Shown in pieces: positions 54,529-63,396 of a DNA stretch of 64,000 nt. Positions within the stretch are counted from its first letter, which is position 1. Each line of letters opens with the position of its first letter. Position numbers and translations under genes: made by a program. The DNA lies in NCBI GenBank assembly GCA_020054205.1, contig JAGVLS010000021.1, positions 183,004 through 247,003 of the forward strand, given 5' to 3'. Below the pieces are notes generated by a model. The model had not been told where the DNA came from and ran no database searches. It saw only the letters and a program-made list of their open reading frames with translations. The stretch is from Candidatus Obscuribacterales bacterium (GTDB lineage: Bacteria > Cyanobacteriota > Vampirovibrionia > Obscuribacterales > Obscuribacteraceae).

Positions 54529-55314
54529 GTGACCAAATTATCAGTAGTTATAATTGCTCAGGACGAAGAAAGAACAATAGCCAATGTTCTGAAATCAGTT
54601 ATGGACATAGCTAGTGAAATTATTCTTGTCGATTCTGGTTCTACCGATAGAACAATTGATATCGCCAAAAGCCACGGAGCAAAAGTTTATCATCAAGATT
54701 GGCTTGGTTACGCACGACAAAAAAATTACGCCTTAGAATTAGCTACCGGTGACTGGATATTGAGCTTAGATGCTGACGAAATTGTATCCAACGAATTATC
54801 TAATGAAATTAAGCAATTACTTCAATCAGATATGTCGGATTCAAATTGTTTAGGCTATCGCATTCCAAGATTATTATTCATCGGCAATGAGCCTCTCAAA
54901 CACGGCGGTTTTTATCCCGATGCTCAACTGAGATTATTTAAAAAAGGTGCCGGACAATTTAATGACCGCCTGGTACACGAAGCAATTAAAATTAGTAGCA
55001 ACGGTACAATTGGATTCTTAAAGCACGATATCTTACATTATGGCTATATAGATATATTTGACTTTGAACAAACATTGGATAAATATGCAAAGCTTTCTGC
55101 TCAAGAAGATATCAAATCTGGTTTTAGCCCATTAAAAATTAGTGCTTTAAATTATTTTGTACATCCAGTATGGACATTTGTATTTCGCTATATATTCAAA
55201 GCAGGTTGGCTTGATGGAAGTCTCGGCATAAAAGCCAATTTTATTTATAGTAATTATGTACGTTCTAAAATTATTTATTTGCAAGAAGTAGTAAAAAAAA
55301 GAAATAGAACTTAG
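54529..55314 (+). CDS. Family 2 glycosyltransferase (WaaE/KdtX-like)
   Basis: 261 residues from a GTG. GT-A fold: SVVIIAQDEERTIANVLKSV, ILVDSGSTDRTIDIA, ARQKNYALELATGDWILSLD with the metal-binding DADE. The C-terminal part (HYGYIDIFDFEQTLDKYAKL, FVHPVWTFVFRYIFKAGW) matches the beta-1,4-glucosyltransferases of lipopolysaccharide cores. The acceptor is unknown; an envelope glycan is likely. Third gene of the overlapping run; overlaps the convergent MshEN gene by 4 bases. Confidence 0.87.
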   Translation: MTKLSVVIIAQDEERTIANVLKSVMDIASEIILVDSGSTDRTIDIAKSHGAKVYHQDWLGYARQKNYALELATGDWILSLDADEIVSNELSNEIKQLLQSDMSDSNCLGYRIPRLLFIGNEPLKHGGFYPDAQLRLFKKGAGQFNDRLVHEAIKISSNGTIGFLKHDILHYGYIDIFDFEQTLDKYAKLSAQEDIKSGFSPLKISALNYFVHPVWTFVFRYIFKAGWLDGSLGIKANFIYSNYVRSKIIYLQEVVKKRNRT

Positions 55315-55640
55315 CTCGGCCGATTTTTGCCTAGTATTTTTTCCATTAATTGGCGATATGTTGCTAAATTTTCTTGGTAATTAGAATTTGCTGGTTTTTC
55401 AGATTCAACAACTTTATTTTGACTTTGATTAGACTCGTTGGCGGCACTCAACCATGGGGCCAATTTGTACAAAGTTGCTTTATCTACCCAACCACGAATG
55501 AGCACTACTTCTTCAAAACTCATACCCGTCATTTCTTGATCAGCTAGAGCAACATCAGCTTGAGCTCTAGAAATAATCTTATTGTCAATAAGTATTTTTT
55601 CCAAGCCAGGTCTAATTAGCGGATCAGTGTCTTCACTCAT
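55311..55640 (-). CDS. MshEN-like stand-alone domain protein
   Basis: 109 residues. Residues 1-65 have the helical repeat of secretion-ATPase N-terminal domains: LEKILIDNKIISRAQADVAL and SFEEVVLIRGWVDKATLYKL, similar in layout to the protein at 14265-14525. The second half is polar and low in complexity (NESNQSQNKVVESEKPANSN), ending YRQLMEKILGK. No ATPase domain. The start overlaps the KH-domain gene end by 8 bases, so it is in the ffh-rpsP-KH transcript. Confidence 0.68.
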   Translation of the reverse strand: MSEDTDPLIRPGLEKILIDNKIISRAQADVALADQEMTGMSFEEVVLIRGWVDKATLYKLAPWLSAANESNQSQNKVVESEKPANSNYQENLATYRQLMEKILGKNRPS

Positions 55641-55995
55641 TAGCTAGGGCGACTTCAAGGTCTACTCTTTTGCCATAACGACCAGCTACGGCTCTTACAA
55701 CCTGCCGTATGGCTGTAATTGTTTTTCCATCTTTACCAATTAAGCGTCCAGTAACATTTGGATCACAACTTATTGTCAACTTTGTACGTCCAGGCGCAAA
55801 TGAATCCCTGGTAATCTGAACGGCATTCGGGTCCCTAGCTAAAATCGTGATAATGTATTCAGCCAGATCTTCCGCTGCTGTTGAATCCAAGTTTACATTT
55901 TGTTGTAAACGGCGGCCTTTGCTTATGAAGCGGCCTCTACCTTTCTTATAAGGCTTGCTACCGTCTCGCTTGGCTGGGCGCCCTGTTTCATCCAT
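55633..55995 (-). CDS. khpA: KH-domain RNA-binding protein (KhpA-like), N-terminus uncertain
   Basis: Up to 120 residues. The core (about 44-120) is the KhpA KH domain: [18 protein letters not shown], then [20 protein letters not shown] with the GxxG loop as GKDG. The ATG at 55995 overlaps rpsP by 73 bases and gives a basic, Gly/Arg-rich leader ([16 protein letters not shown]). Typical KhpA has about 77 residues, so a start at a non-ATG codon near residue 36-44 is possible (TTG at residue 36, CTG at 44), though none has a ribosome site. Position after rpsP is standard for the family. It binds RNA, often with KhpB. Confidence 0.83.
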   Translation of the reverse strand: MDETGRPAKRDGSKPYKKGRGRFISKGRRLQQNVNLDSTAAEDLAEYIITILARDPNAVQITRDSFAPGRTKLTISCDPNVTGRLIGKDGKTITAIRQVVRAVAGRYGKRVDLEVALANE

Positions 55996-56159
55996 TTGCT
56001 TATTTTTTCTTTGTCTAGTTTGAGTTCTTTGGAACGGGGATTATAGTAGCCCACTTCTTCAATAGGACTGCCATCCCGCCTGTTTCGGCTGTCAGTTACT
56101 ACCAACCGATAAAATGGTGATTTCTTAGCCCCAACACGTTTTAATCGTATCTTAACCAC
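55923..56159 (-). CDS. rpsP: 30S ribosomal protein S16
   Basis: 78 residues from the GTG at 56159 with GAGGA 9 bases upstream; the longer frame from 56201 lacks support. [20 protein letters not shown] and [19 protein letters not shown] are diagnostic. It sits between ffh and the KH gene as in many bacteria; its C-terminal 73 bases may also encode the KH protein N-terminus. Confidence 0.96.
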   Translation of the reverse strand: MVKIRLKRVGAKKSPFYRLVVTDSRNRRDGSPIEEVGYYNPRSKELKLDKEKISKWMKQGAQPSETVASLIRKVEAAS

Positions 56160-56205
56160 TGGAAAAATTTCCTCTTTTTTCTTATATAGTAATTTTAGCA
56201 AAACA

Positions 56206-57708
56206 CTAAAATCGTTTCTTTTTCTTCTTCAAATAACCAGATGTTTTTAGCCCAAATGAAGAGCTTGGTGTATTATTTTTTGCTGCTTTTTGAGCCAGAC
56301 CTGATAAATCGCTAATATCCGGCATCTTATTTGGCATCCCTGACGACCCACCCATGCCAGGAATTCCAAAAGGCATACCCGGCATATTGGCCATCCCCCC
56401 CATCATTTTTCTTAATTGTTGAAACATTTGGCGCATTTGCATAAATTCATTTAGCATTTGCCCAACTTGATTGTCTTTTAAGCCCGATCCCTTAGCAATT
56501 CTAACGCGACGACTCATGTTGATAATTTCAGGCTTTAATCTTTCTTCGCTCGTCATAGAATTAATGGCTGACTCATAAAGTTTCAAAAGCTTTTCACCAT
56601 GAGTAGCAAATTCTGCTTGTTGTCCAGATGAAAGACCAAGCGCGCCACCCAAACCCATCATTTTCATGATGTCACCAAATGATCCCATTTGTTTCATCAT
56701 TTTTTGTGATTTGAGAAACATTTCAAGCGTAAACTCGCCGGACATCATTTGCTTTGCTACACGTTCAGCTTCCTTTTCATCAATTGTTGCTTGTGCTTTT
56801 TCTACTAGTGAAAGTACATCTCCCATACCAAGAATGCGACTAGCCATCCGATCGGGATAGAAAGTTTCAATTTCATTCAATTTTTCACCAACCGACATAA
56901 GTTTGATTGGCTTGCCGATAGATTCGCTTACCGATAAAGCTGAGCCACCACGAGAATCTCCATCAACTTTAGAAAGCAATACACCAGTAATATCTAATTG
57001 CGTATTAAATGCTTCAGCAACATTTACTGCTTCTTGTCCCGTCATAGCATCAACAACTAAAAGTTTTTCTGATGGTTCAAGCGCCCTATCTAAAATCAAA
57101 ATCTCAGCCATTAAATCACTATCTATTTGTAAGCGACCAGCTGTATCTAAAATTACAGGACTAAGTCCTTCTTGCTTTGCCTTTTCGATAGCTTTTGAAG
57201 CAATATCTAAAACATCCTTTGAATCATGAATAGCAAATACAGGAATATCTGCTTGTACACCTAAAGTTTCTAACTGTTTAATTGCAGCTGGCCTTTGCAC
57301 ATCGCAAGCTGTCAAAAGCGGCTTATGCCCTTCTTTTTTCAATTTGACTGCTAATTTAGCTGAAGCAGTTGTTTTACCGGAACCTTGCAGACCAAGCATC
57401 ATGATCACACTTGGTGATCCTTTGAAATTTAAAGGCACATTTTCTCTACCTAAAATTTCTACCAATTCGTCGTGAACAACTTTGATGAATTGTTGTCCAG
57501 GTGTAATTGATTCTAGAACTTCTGCTCCTAATGCTTTTTGTCGCACTCGGCTAATAAATAACTTGACGACCTTCAAGCTGACATCAGCTTCTAATAATGA
57601 TTTTCTGACTTCTCTAATTGCTTCTTCAATATTATCGGGAGTTAACTTTGTATCTCCACGCATACTTTTTAAAGCTTCTTGCAAACGATCTGCCAAGGCA
57701 TCGAACAT
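56206..57708 (-). CDS. ffh: Signal recognition particle protein Ffh
   Basis: 500 residues. N domain ([20 protein letters not shown]), GTPase G domain ([52 protein letters not shown]), and a Met-rich M domain ([36 protein letters not shown]) that binds signal peptides and SRP RNA. Ends in a Lys-rich tail. It targets membrane proteins to the translocon with the RNA at 14559-14655. AGGTGAG before the ATG. First gene of ffh-rpsP-KH. Confidence 0.97.
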   Translation of the reverse strand: MFDALADRLQEALKSMRGDTKLTPDNIEEAIREVRKSLLEADVSLKVVKLFISRVRQKALGAEVLESITPGQQFIKVVHDELVEILGRENVPLNFKGSPSVIMMLGLQGSGKTTASAKLAVKLKKEGHKPLLTACDVQRPAAIKQLETLGVQADIPVFAIHDSKDVLDIASKAIEKAKQEGLSPVILDTAGRLQIDSDLMAEILILDRALEPSEKLLVVDAMTGQEAVNVAEAFNTQLDITGVLLSKVDGDSRGGSALSVSESIGKPIKLMSVGEKLNEIETFYPDRMASRILGMGDVLSLVEKAQATIDEKEAERVAKQMMSGEFTLEMFLKSQKMMKQMGSFGDIMKMMGLGGALGLSSGQQAEFATHGEKLLKLYESAINSMTSEERLKPEIINMSRRVRIAKGSGLKDNQVGQMLNEFMQMRQMFQQLRKMMGGMANMPGMPFGIPGMGGSSGMPNKMPDISDLSGLAQKAAKNNTPSSSFGLKTSGYLKKKKKRF

Positions 57709-57842
57709 GAGTTTCTCACCTGTACTGGTTAATAATAATCTTCAACTCTCTCTATAGTAACCTGCAATCAAAAATTTCCGTATTAAAGTAAATGTTTGTG
57801 CTTACTAAATAGACAATAGTCAAGGTGCTTTAATTATCACAT

Positions 57843-60551
57843 ATGATTTTTCCTTGGAAAATTGTCTTAATTTTTCTTCTAGCTTTATCATTAAGACTAT
57901 TATTTAATTTCTTTTTTTTAGAACATCAAGTTGCTAACTTTGCCGATGCCTTTTATTTTCTAACAACAGGCAATAAATTATTTGCTTGTTTATTAGGGCT
58001 AGATAAAACCTGTTCTTTTTTTCAACTATTTAATAATCATGCAACTGCCGCCTCCGTACAAACAATGGTGTCAACGTCGCTAACAGAAAGACTTTTGGTA
58101 GATGGTCCTATATTTCCATTTTATTTAGGGTTTGTACAATGGGTATCAGGCATCGACTTATTGTCGCCAACCTATCATATACACTCTCATATCTTTGCCA
58201 TTGCCAATTCAATTATTGATAGCTTTACTTGTGTTTTAATTTACTTGATTGGTAGATTTGCCTTCACAAAAAAAGCTTCTTATTTAGCCAGCATATTATT
58301 TGCTATTTATCCTCCTGCCATAATTAATACATCCATCTGTTATAGCGAACAGTTTGCTTATTTTATTTTGTGCTTGTGGCTATATTTATTATTACGCTGG
58401 CGCCTTAGCCTAAGGCATCCCCAAATTATGCCTTTTACTTTTATGCTATCAATAGCCACCGGAATTACCAGTGGTCTGACTATGCTAGTCAAACCAGTTT
58501 TTGTTTTACTTCCACCAATAATATTTCTAATAATACTTGTGAATTTACTATTAAAAAAGAAAAGAGTTTCATTCAAATATATTTTTGTCACTTTAATTGC
58601 ATTTATTTTCATAATTTTTTCTTGGTCATTGTTTACTAAATCTGCTACCGGAAAATATTCACTTTTTGTCAATCGCGTACCATCATTTAACTTTTTCATC
58701 GGTAATAATATAGAAACTGATGGCTGGCGAGCATATCCACTTGGTTATATACCAACAACGATGGATGAAGCTATAAAAACTATCAACGCTCAATTCAATA
58801 TAAAACCATCCGCTTCAATCAGCTTAGAAATAAGAAAAATACCAAGGCTGTGGGCAGGTGTATGGAACACTTTTTCTTATTCATTTGGACTAAAACAACG
58901 CGGACAAGAAATATACCATCAAGCATTATTATTTCTAGGCTATCTAGGTTTTATGTCTTTTTGGTTTTCTACCCCTATGAAAGCACCGTCAACATCAAAC
59001 AAAAAGATAGCGGCGTTAGTTTTAATTACAATAGTTGTGTTTCACAGTGTCTATCTAATATTCGAGCCACTTTCGCGTTATGCAATTACAGCAATGCCTA
59101 TTATTGTTTTATTTGCTGCTTATATGATCGTAAATGTAATAAACAAAACTACTACATTATTTTCGTTGGCAACATTTTGTTTGGTAATGGTTACCACACT
59201 AGCTACGATGCATTTAAGCTATCAAAACTTTTTACCTTGCTTTACGCTAATAACTGATAATTATTCATGGATAACGATGGCAATTATTGTAATAATTTTC
59301 ACAACTTGGACAATTATTGCTATCGCTTTATCCAAAAGCACAAGAATATCAAAATGGGCACTGTCTATATCTGCTTTCATAGCCATATGTATTTCAACGA
59401 TTTCTATTTTGGATCAACAAAATCGCTTTGAGTGGAAATGCAATTTAAATAGTGAAAACCAAATAGCCCAACAAGAAATATTTTTACCAGCCGATAAAAA
59501 AGGTGCTGCACTTGTATTATTTGACTTGTCTTCGAGCGAAATTACGCCCGATATTAAAGTTAAAATCAACAATCATGTAATCAATGCAATACCAATACCT
59601 TTATGGCAATTTTCTAAAAGCGAAGAATTAGTCGATGCGTTAAGCATACAGGCACAAGCTATGGGAACAAGTATTCAAAAATTTAGACAGTGGTGGGCAG
59701 TAGAAATACCAATCAATGTATTGCAGTTTGATGCAATTAATAAGATTGCTATCTCAAAGAATGCAAAAGAGACTAATATTATTAATATATTTGGTGATTA
59801 TGCGTTTGCTTACAATGAGACGAACAAACTCACACCTTCCTTTTGGGAAGCTTCTTGGACAAAAGGATTTAATACTATTGAACGTGGTGACTGCCGCCTT
59901 TATAAAGAATTATCGACAAAATCAAATACTGCAAATAGCACTTATTACAATGGCAAATTATGGAAAACTGATGATCTATCAAATGTGCTTGGAAAACAAT
60001 CAGGTCAATACAGAATACACATTGCTCTTTTTAACCCAGTCCATGAAAGCACAGTCAATAAAATGAACAGCAGACTTATTATTGAGAGATCAAAAGAAAA
60101 AGAAATTTTAGGCAATAATCCAGAAACAATGCTAGTTACAAAGGAGGCTTTACCAATTCCGGCACCAGAGAATATATCACACAAGGAAAGATTTATTTTC
60201 AGTGAAGAAATAAAATCAGTTAATGGGCATGGAACATCATATACAAGCATCAATTTTTATGGATTTCAAGGCAAAGAAAAAGTTGAGTGGACATCAAATT
60301 GGCAACCAACATGCATTCATACCAACGCAAATTGGCAGAAGGTATATTTCTGCGATTTTATACCAGAATCTATTTTAAAACTAAAAGATTTACGCTGCAC
60401 AGTTATGACAGTACCTTTTCATGCTGATTTATTATTTCTTCAACGAAAGAAAGCTCTCAAACAAAAAGCTCTGATTCGTAATTTAAAACTAGAAATAGTA
60501 CCATCAACAGTCAATAACTCATTCGATCTAACAAGTTGTTCTATATACTAA
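57843..60551 (+). CDS. Large membrane glycosyltransferase, GT39/ArnT-like
   Basis: 902 residues. About 11-13 membrane helices in the first 530 residues (KIVLIFLLALSLRLLFNFFF, ASYLASILFAIYPPAIINTS, LFVNRVPSFNFFIGNN), the layout of GT-C lipid-linked sugar transferases. Residues 530-902 form a large soluble, beta-rich, probably periplasmic domain of unknown family. The substrate is likely a polyprenyl-phosphate sugar, the acceptor unknown. No ribosome site is obvious before the ATG. The gene stands alone between ffh and a TPR gene. Confidence 0.72.
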   Translation: MIFPWKIVLIFLLALSLRLLFNFFFLEHQVANFADAFYFLTTGNKLFACLLGLDKTCSFFQLFNNHATAASVQTMVSTSLTERLLVDGPIFPFYLGFVQWVSGIDLLSPTYHIHSHIFAIANSIIDSFTCVLIYLIGRFAFTKKASYLASILFAIYPPAIINTSICYSEQFAYFILCLWLYLLLRWRLSLRHPQIMPFTFMLSIATGITSGLTMLVKPVFVLLPPIIFLIILVNLLLKKKRVSFKYIFVTLIAFIFIIFSWSLFTKSATGKYSLFVNRVPSFNFFIGNNIETDGWRAYPLGYIPTTMDEAIKTINAQFNIKPSASISLEIRKIPRLWAGVWNTFSYSFGLKQRGQEIYHQALLFLGYLGFMSFWFSTPMKAPSTSNKKIAALVLITIVVFHSVYLIFEPLSRYAITAMPIIVLFAAYMIVNVINKTTTLFSLATFCLVMVTTLATMHLSYQNFLPCFTLITDNYSWITMAIIVIIFTTWTIIAIALSKSTRISKWALSISAFIAICISTISILDQQNRFEWKCNLNSENQIAQQEIFLPADKKGAALVLFDLSSSEITPDIKVKINNHVINAIPIPLWQFSKSEELVDALSIQAQAMGTSIQKFRQWWAVEIPINVLQFDAINKIAISKNAKETNIINIFGDYAFAYNETNKLTPSFWEASWTKGFNTIERGDCRLYKELSTKSNTANSTYYNGKLWKTDDLSNVLGKQSGQYRIHIALFNPVHESTVNKMNSRLIIERSKEKEILGNNPETMLVTKEALPIPAPENISHKERFIFSEEIKSVNGHGTSYTSINFYGFQGKEKVEWTSNWQPTCIHTNANWQKVYFCDFIPESILKLKDLRCTVMTVPFHADLLFLQRKKALKQKALIRNLKLEIVPSTVNNSFDLTSCSIY

Positions 60552-60562
60552 CTAAAAATAGT

Positions 60563-60784
60563 TTATCGCCCTTCGGGCTCTAGCAATTCCGGTAGCTCAT
60601 CTATACTGCTTAGAGCATCCCAATCAAAAGCCTCTAAAGACACCGATTTTAAATTTGTTCTAGACTTTGATACCTTGTTCGATATTGGTATAAAAGTATC
60701 ATTTTTTCCAATACCAACACAAGCAGATTTTGGAAGAGTTTGAATTATTTGTAAAACTAAATCTTTTAAGCGGGAACTTCTAGC
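60563..60784 (-). pseudogene. Open tail frame after the TPR gene, possible frameshift product
   Basis: A 73-codon minus-strand frame with no usable start runs from just after a TAG (60787-60785) to TAA at 60565-60563. It overlaps the last TPR codons in another frame and reads LKDLVLQIIQTLPKSACVGI, then FDWDALSSIDELPELLEPEG, with coding-like character. It may be the lost C-terminal part of the TPR protein or chance. Confidence 0.35.
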
Positions 60785-61362
60785 CTACTCAGCAATAATT
60801 GTGCTTCCACATAATTAGGATTGAGCCTTAAAGCTTGCTTGCAATCTTCAATTGCACTAGATATATCTCTCGTTTGTACCATAGCCAAACTACGATTGTA
60901 ATAAGCTTGAGCAAGACCAGGATCAAGCTTCAACGCTAAGTCATAATCTTCAATTGCATCGCTGATATCACCTTGCTTGGCTTTAGCTAAACCACGTCCC
61001 AAGTAAATAACAGCATCATTTGGTTCAAGTTTTAATGCTTGATTGTAATCTTTAATGGCTGCTTTTAAATCTCCCTGCAAATGTTTAGCTACTGCGCGAC
61101 TATAATAAGCATCCACATTGCCAGGTTCGCGCTTTAAAGCATGGCAATAGTCTTCTATTGCTCCTTTTACGTTACCAAGTTCTTGTTTAGCAAGCCCGCG
61201 ACTACAATAAGCAGCGGACATATCTCCATCAAGCTTTAAAGCATGGCTATAATCTTCTATTGCTCCATTTAAATTACCAATCTTAGCTTTGGCTTTTCCA
61301 CGAGCGTAATAGCCTTCGGCATTTTCAGCTGTAAGATTTAAGGCTTGATTGTCATCTTCCAT
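60766..61362 (-). CDS. Tetratricopeptide repeat protein
   Basis: 198 residues, five regular 34-residue TPRs with very similar sequence (AIEDYSHALKLDGDMSAAYC, AIEDYCHALKREPGNVDAYY, AIKDYNQALKLEPNDAVIYL, AIEDYDLALKLDPGLAQAYY). AGGAG lies 10 bases before the ATG. No signal peptide, so cytosolic. The C-terminus LSRLEVPA stops just where another frame stays open for 66 more codons. A TPR relic at 34788-34878 resembles these repeats. Confidence 0.82.
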   Translation of the reverse strand: MEDDNQALNLTAENAEGYYARGKAKAKIGNLNGAIEDYSHALKLDGDMSAAYCSRGLAKQELGNVKGAIEDYCHALKREPGNVDAYYSRAVAKHLQGDLKAAIKDYNQALKLEPNDAVIYLGRGLAKAKQGDISDAIEDYDLALKLDPGLAQAYYNRSLAMVQTRDISSAIEDCKQALRLNPNYVEAQLLLSRLEVPA

Positions 61363-61436
61363 ACCGTCTAAAACTCCTACTTGCTTTTTCTCTGACTACC
61401 ATCATAAGTGATTAAATAGTTTATTGGATCTATTTT

Positions 61437-62735
61437 TTATACATATCCTTCAAGCATTCTTACAATTTTATCTTTTAATTCTTGTGGATATATAAGCCAC
61501 GCAGTGTCAAAACTACCTTGTACCAAAGCTTGTACTGTATGTGATATTTGAGACAATTCTTTAACCTTGCCTTGATCAGTTCTTATCATAATATTTGTTT
61601 GTGGGTGTGCTTCATCAGGACGATAATAATCGTAAGGACGTATTCCTGTCGTTTCGACAGAAATATAATATTCAGGATCAAGCCCGTGAGCTTGTGCTAT
61701 TTCTTTAGCCTGATTTTCTACTTTTTTAAGAATGGACTCCTGAGTTATTTTACTAGCATTAAATAAACCACGATTGAGAAAGCGTCTGGCTAAGTCAGAC
61801 AAAATCTTGTCTTCATCATTCAACCAACATTTTATATGATATGTCATCTGCACATCATCAAGGAAAAGATATTCTCCTACTTGCAATCTTTGTCCAGACA
61901 ACCATTTTTTTGTTGGCGCATCCATAAAACAAACATTTTCACCAAGTTCTTTTGCTCGACGAATTATTTTAGATAAAAGCGCACGAGCAGCAAGATTTTT
62001 TCGGTGATAATATACTTGCGCATACATAGAATATCTAGCAAACAAATAGTCTTCTACAGCTGTTTGTCCTTTTTCGCCCGAAACAACTATACGATCGTTT
62101 ATTTCATCCACTTCCAAAGACGACAATATTCTACGCCAAGCAAATAAACCATAAGCCGCACCTGTTAAATAACTGTCTCTGAGCAAATAGTCAAAACGAT
62201 CACAATCCAATTGGCTTGATATCATGTGGCTTATATAGCTCGGTTTATGGGTTTTTTTCAACACACTAGTAATTTGATCTGGCAATCGAGGATCATGATC
62301 CCGAAGAACTTTATTCACTTCAGTATTTTCTGAAATTATGCGACAAGACCAATCTTCGTGATCATAGCCAAGAATTTTTTCCGTGACATGACTGTATGGA
62401 CCATGTCCTATATCATGCAATAGAGCAGAAGCTAAAATTAAGCGCTTCATTTCTGGCTCAGCAAGTCTTTTAGTTTGATCTTTCAGAAGCTGGATCAATT
62501 GCGAGGCAATATACATTACGCCCACGCAATGCGTAAATCTTGATCCTTCTGCTCCCTGGAAAGTAAAGAAAGAAACGCCTAATTGATGCACTCTTCTTAA
62601 GCGTTGAAATTCTGGTGTATCAATTAAATCGATTATTAGCCTTTCTGCCAAATCACTTCTATCGAGAACAATGTCTTGATGTACTGGATCAAGAAATGTT
62701 CTTTTGCTAGTAGTGCTCGTACTTATAGTTTGCAT
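61437..62735 (-). CDS. HD-domain phosphohydrolase (dGTPase-like, YwfO-type)
   Basis: 432 residues. FLDPVHQDIVLDRSD and TPEFQRLRRVHQLGVSFF at the start, then the HD metal ligands: HCVGVMYIA, ALLHDIGHGPYSH and the later QLDCDRFDYLLRDSYLTGA. This is the pattern of YwfO/SAMHD1-like phosphohydrolases that cleave nucleoside triphosphates. The physiological nucleotide is not known. AGGA before the ATG; 14 bases after the DUF4149 gene on the same strand. Confidence 0.9.
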   Translation of the reverse strand: MQTISTSTTSKRTFLDPVHQDIVLDRSDLAERLIIDLIDTPEFQRLRRVHQLGVSFFTFQGAEGSRFTHCVGVMYIASQLIQLLKDQTKRLAEPEMKRLILASALLHDIGHGPYSHVTEKILGYDHEDWSCRIISENTEVNKVLRDHDPRLPDQITSVLKKTHKPSYISHMISSQLDCDRFDYLLRDSYLTGAAYGLFAWRRILSSLEVDEINDRIVVSGEKGQTAVEDYLFARYSMYAQVYYHRKNLAARALLSKIIRRAKELGENVCFMDAPTKKWLSGQRLQVGEYLFLDDVQMTYHIKCWLNDEDKILSDLARRFLNRGLFNASKITQESILKKVENQAKEIAQAHGLDPEYYISVETTGIRPYDYYRPDEAHPQTNIMIRTDQGKVKELSQISHTVQALVQGSFDTAWLIYPQELKDKIVRMLEGYV

Positions 62736-62749
62736 TTAGGCAATTCCTG

Positions 62750-63253
62750 TTAGGCGCTTTCCGAAGGAGTATCTTCTGTTTTAAGGGCACCAAAAATAGG
62801 CAGTATAAGAGATAGCAAAGCTAATGAAATAGTACCGCCAAATACTATGCGAGAACTTTCATGAAGCTCATGAAAAACTTTGTGAGCAGTTTGATCAGAC
62901 TTAATCACAGGCAATAATCTTTCCATTGGAGGAACAATACCAAAAGTAAAAATCATAGTAGAGGCAACACATAATAAACTTGAGGTATATTGAACCAGTG
63001 TAAGTTTGGTCCATTTGCGTCTAAATGCATAATCAAGCGATTCTCCAAGCAAAAGTCCAATACCAGCTCCCAAAGCAACTTTACTAAATTGGATAAAAAC
63101 AGGAGCATTGGCTGCTGCTGCTTCTTCAACTGGGATGCCAGCCTGCTTAGCAGCTTTAACTAATATTACAGCCGCAAAAACTATGCCAATGGATCCACCA
63201 AATAAAAGTGCTAGTGAAATTGTGCGCAGTATCCGTCCAGCAATTGCAATCAC
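62750..63253 (-). CDS. DUF4149 membrane protein
   Basis: 167 residues from the GTG at 63253, which has AAGGA 6 bases before it; a TTG at 63277 lies upstream in frame. Four membrane helices (TISLALLFGGSIGIVFAAVI, VALGAGIGLLLGESL, LCVASTMIFTFGIV, GTISLALLSLIL). HELHESSRIVFGG near 140 is the loop-helix motif of DUF4149/TMEM205 proteins, whose function is poorly known. Divergent from the phosphorylase gene. Confidence 0.75.
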   Translation of the reverse strand: MIAIAGRILRTISLALLFGGSIGIVFAAVILVKAAKQAGIPVEEAAAANAPVFIQFSKVALGAGIGLLLGESLDYAFRRKWTKLTLVQYTSSLLCVASTMIFTFGIVPPMERLLPVIKSDQTAHKVFHELHESSRIVFGGTISLALLSLILPIFGALKTEDTPSESA

Positions 63254-63396
63254 ATTAATTCCTTTTTTGTTAATCAACCAGAAACATATTAATCTTATAT
63301 TCTTGGAAACACAAAAGCATCTTATAGATCTATTGTTCCCAGAATATGGGAGAATCTATGTGAAATATAAAATTTTGAGCTCACGAGGAAGTCATA

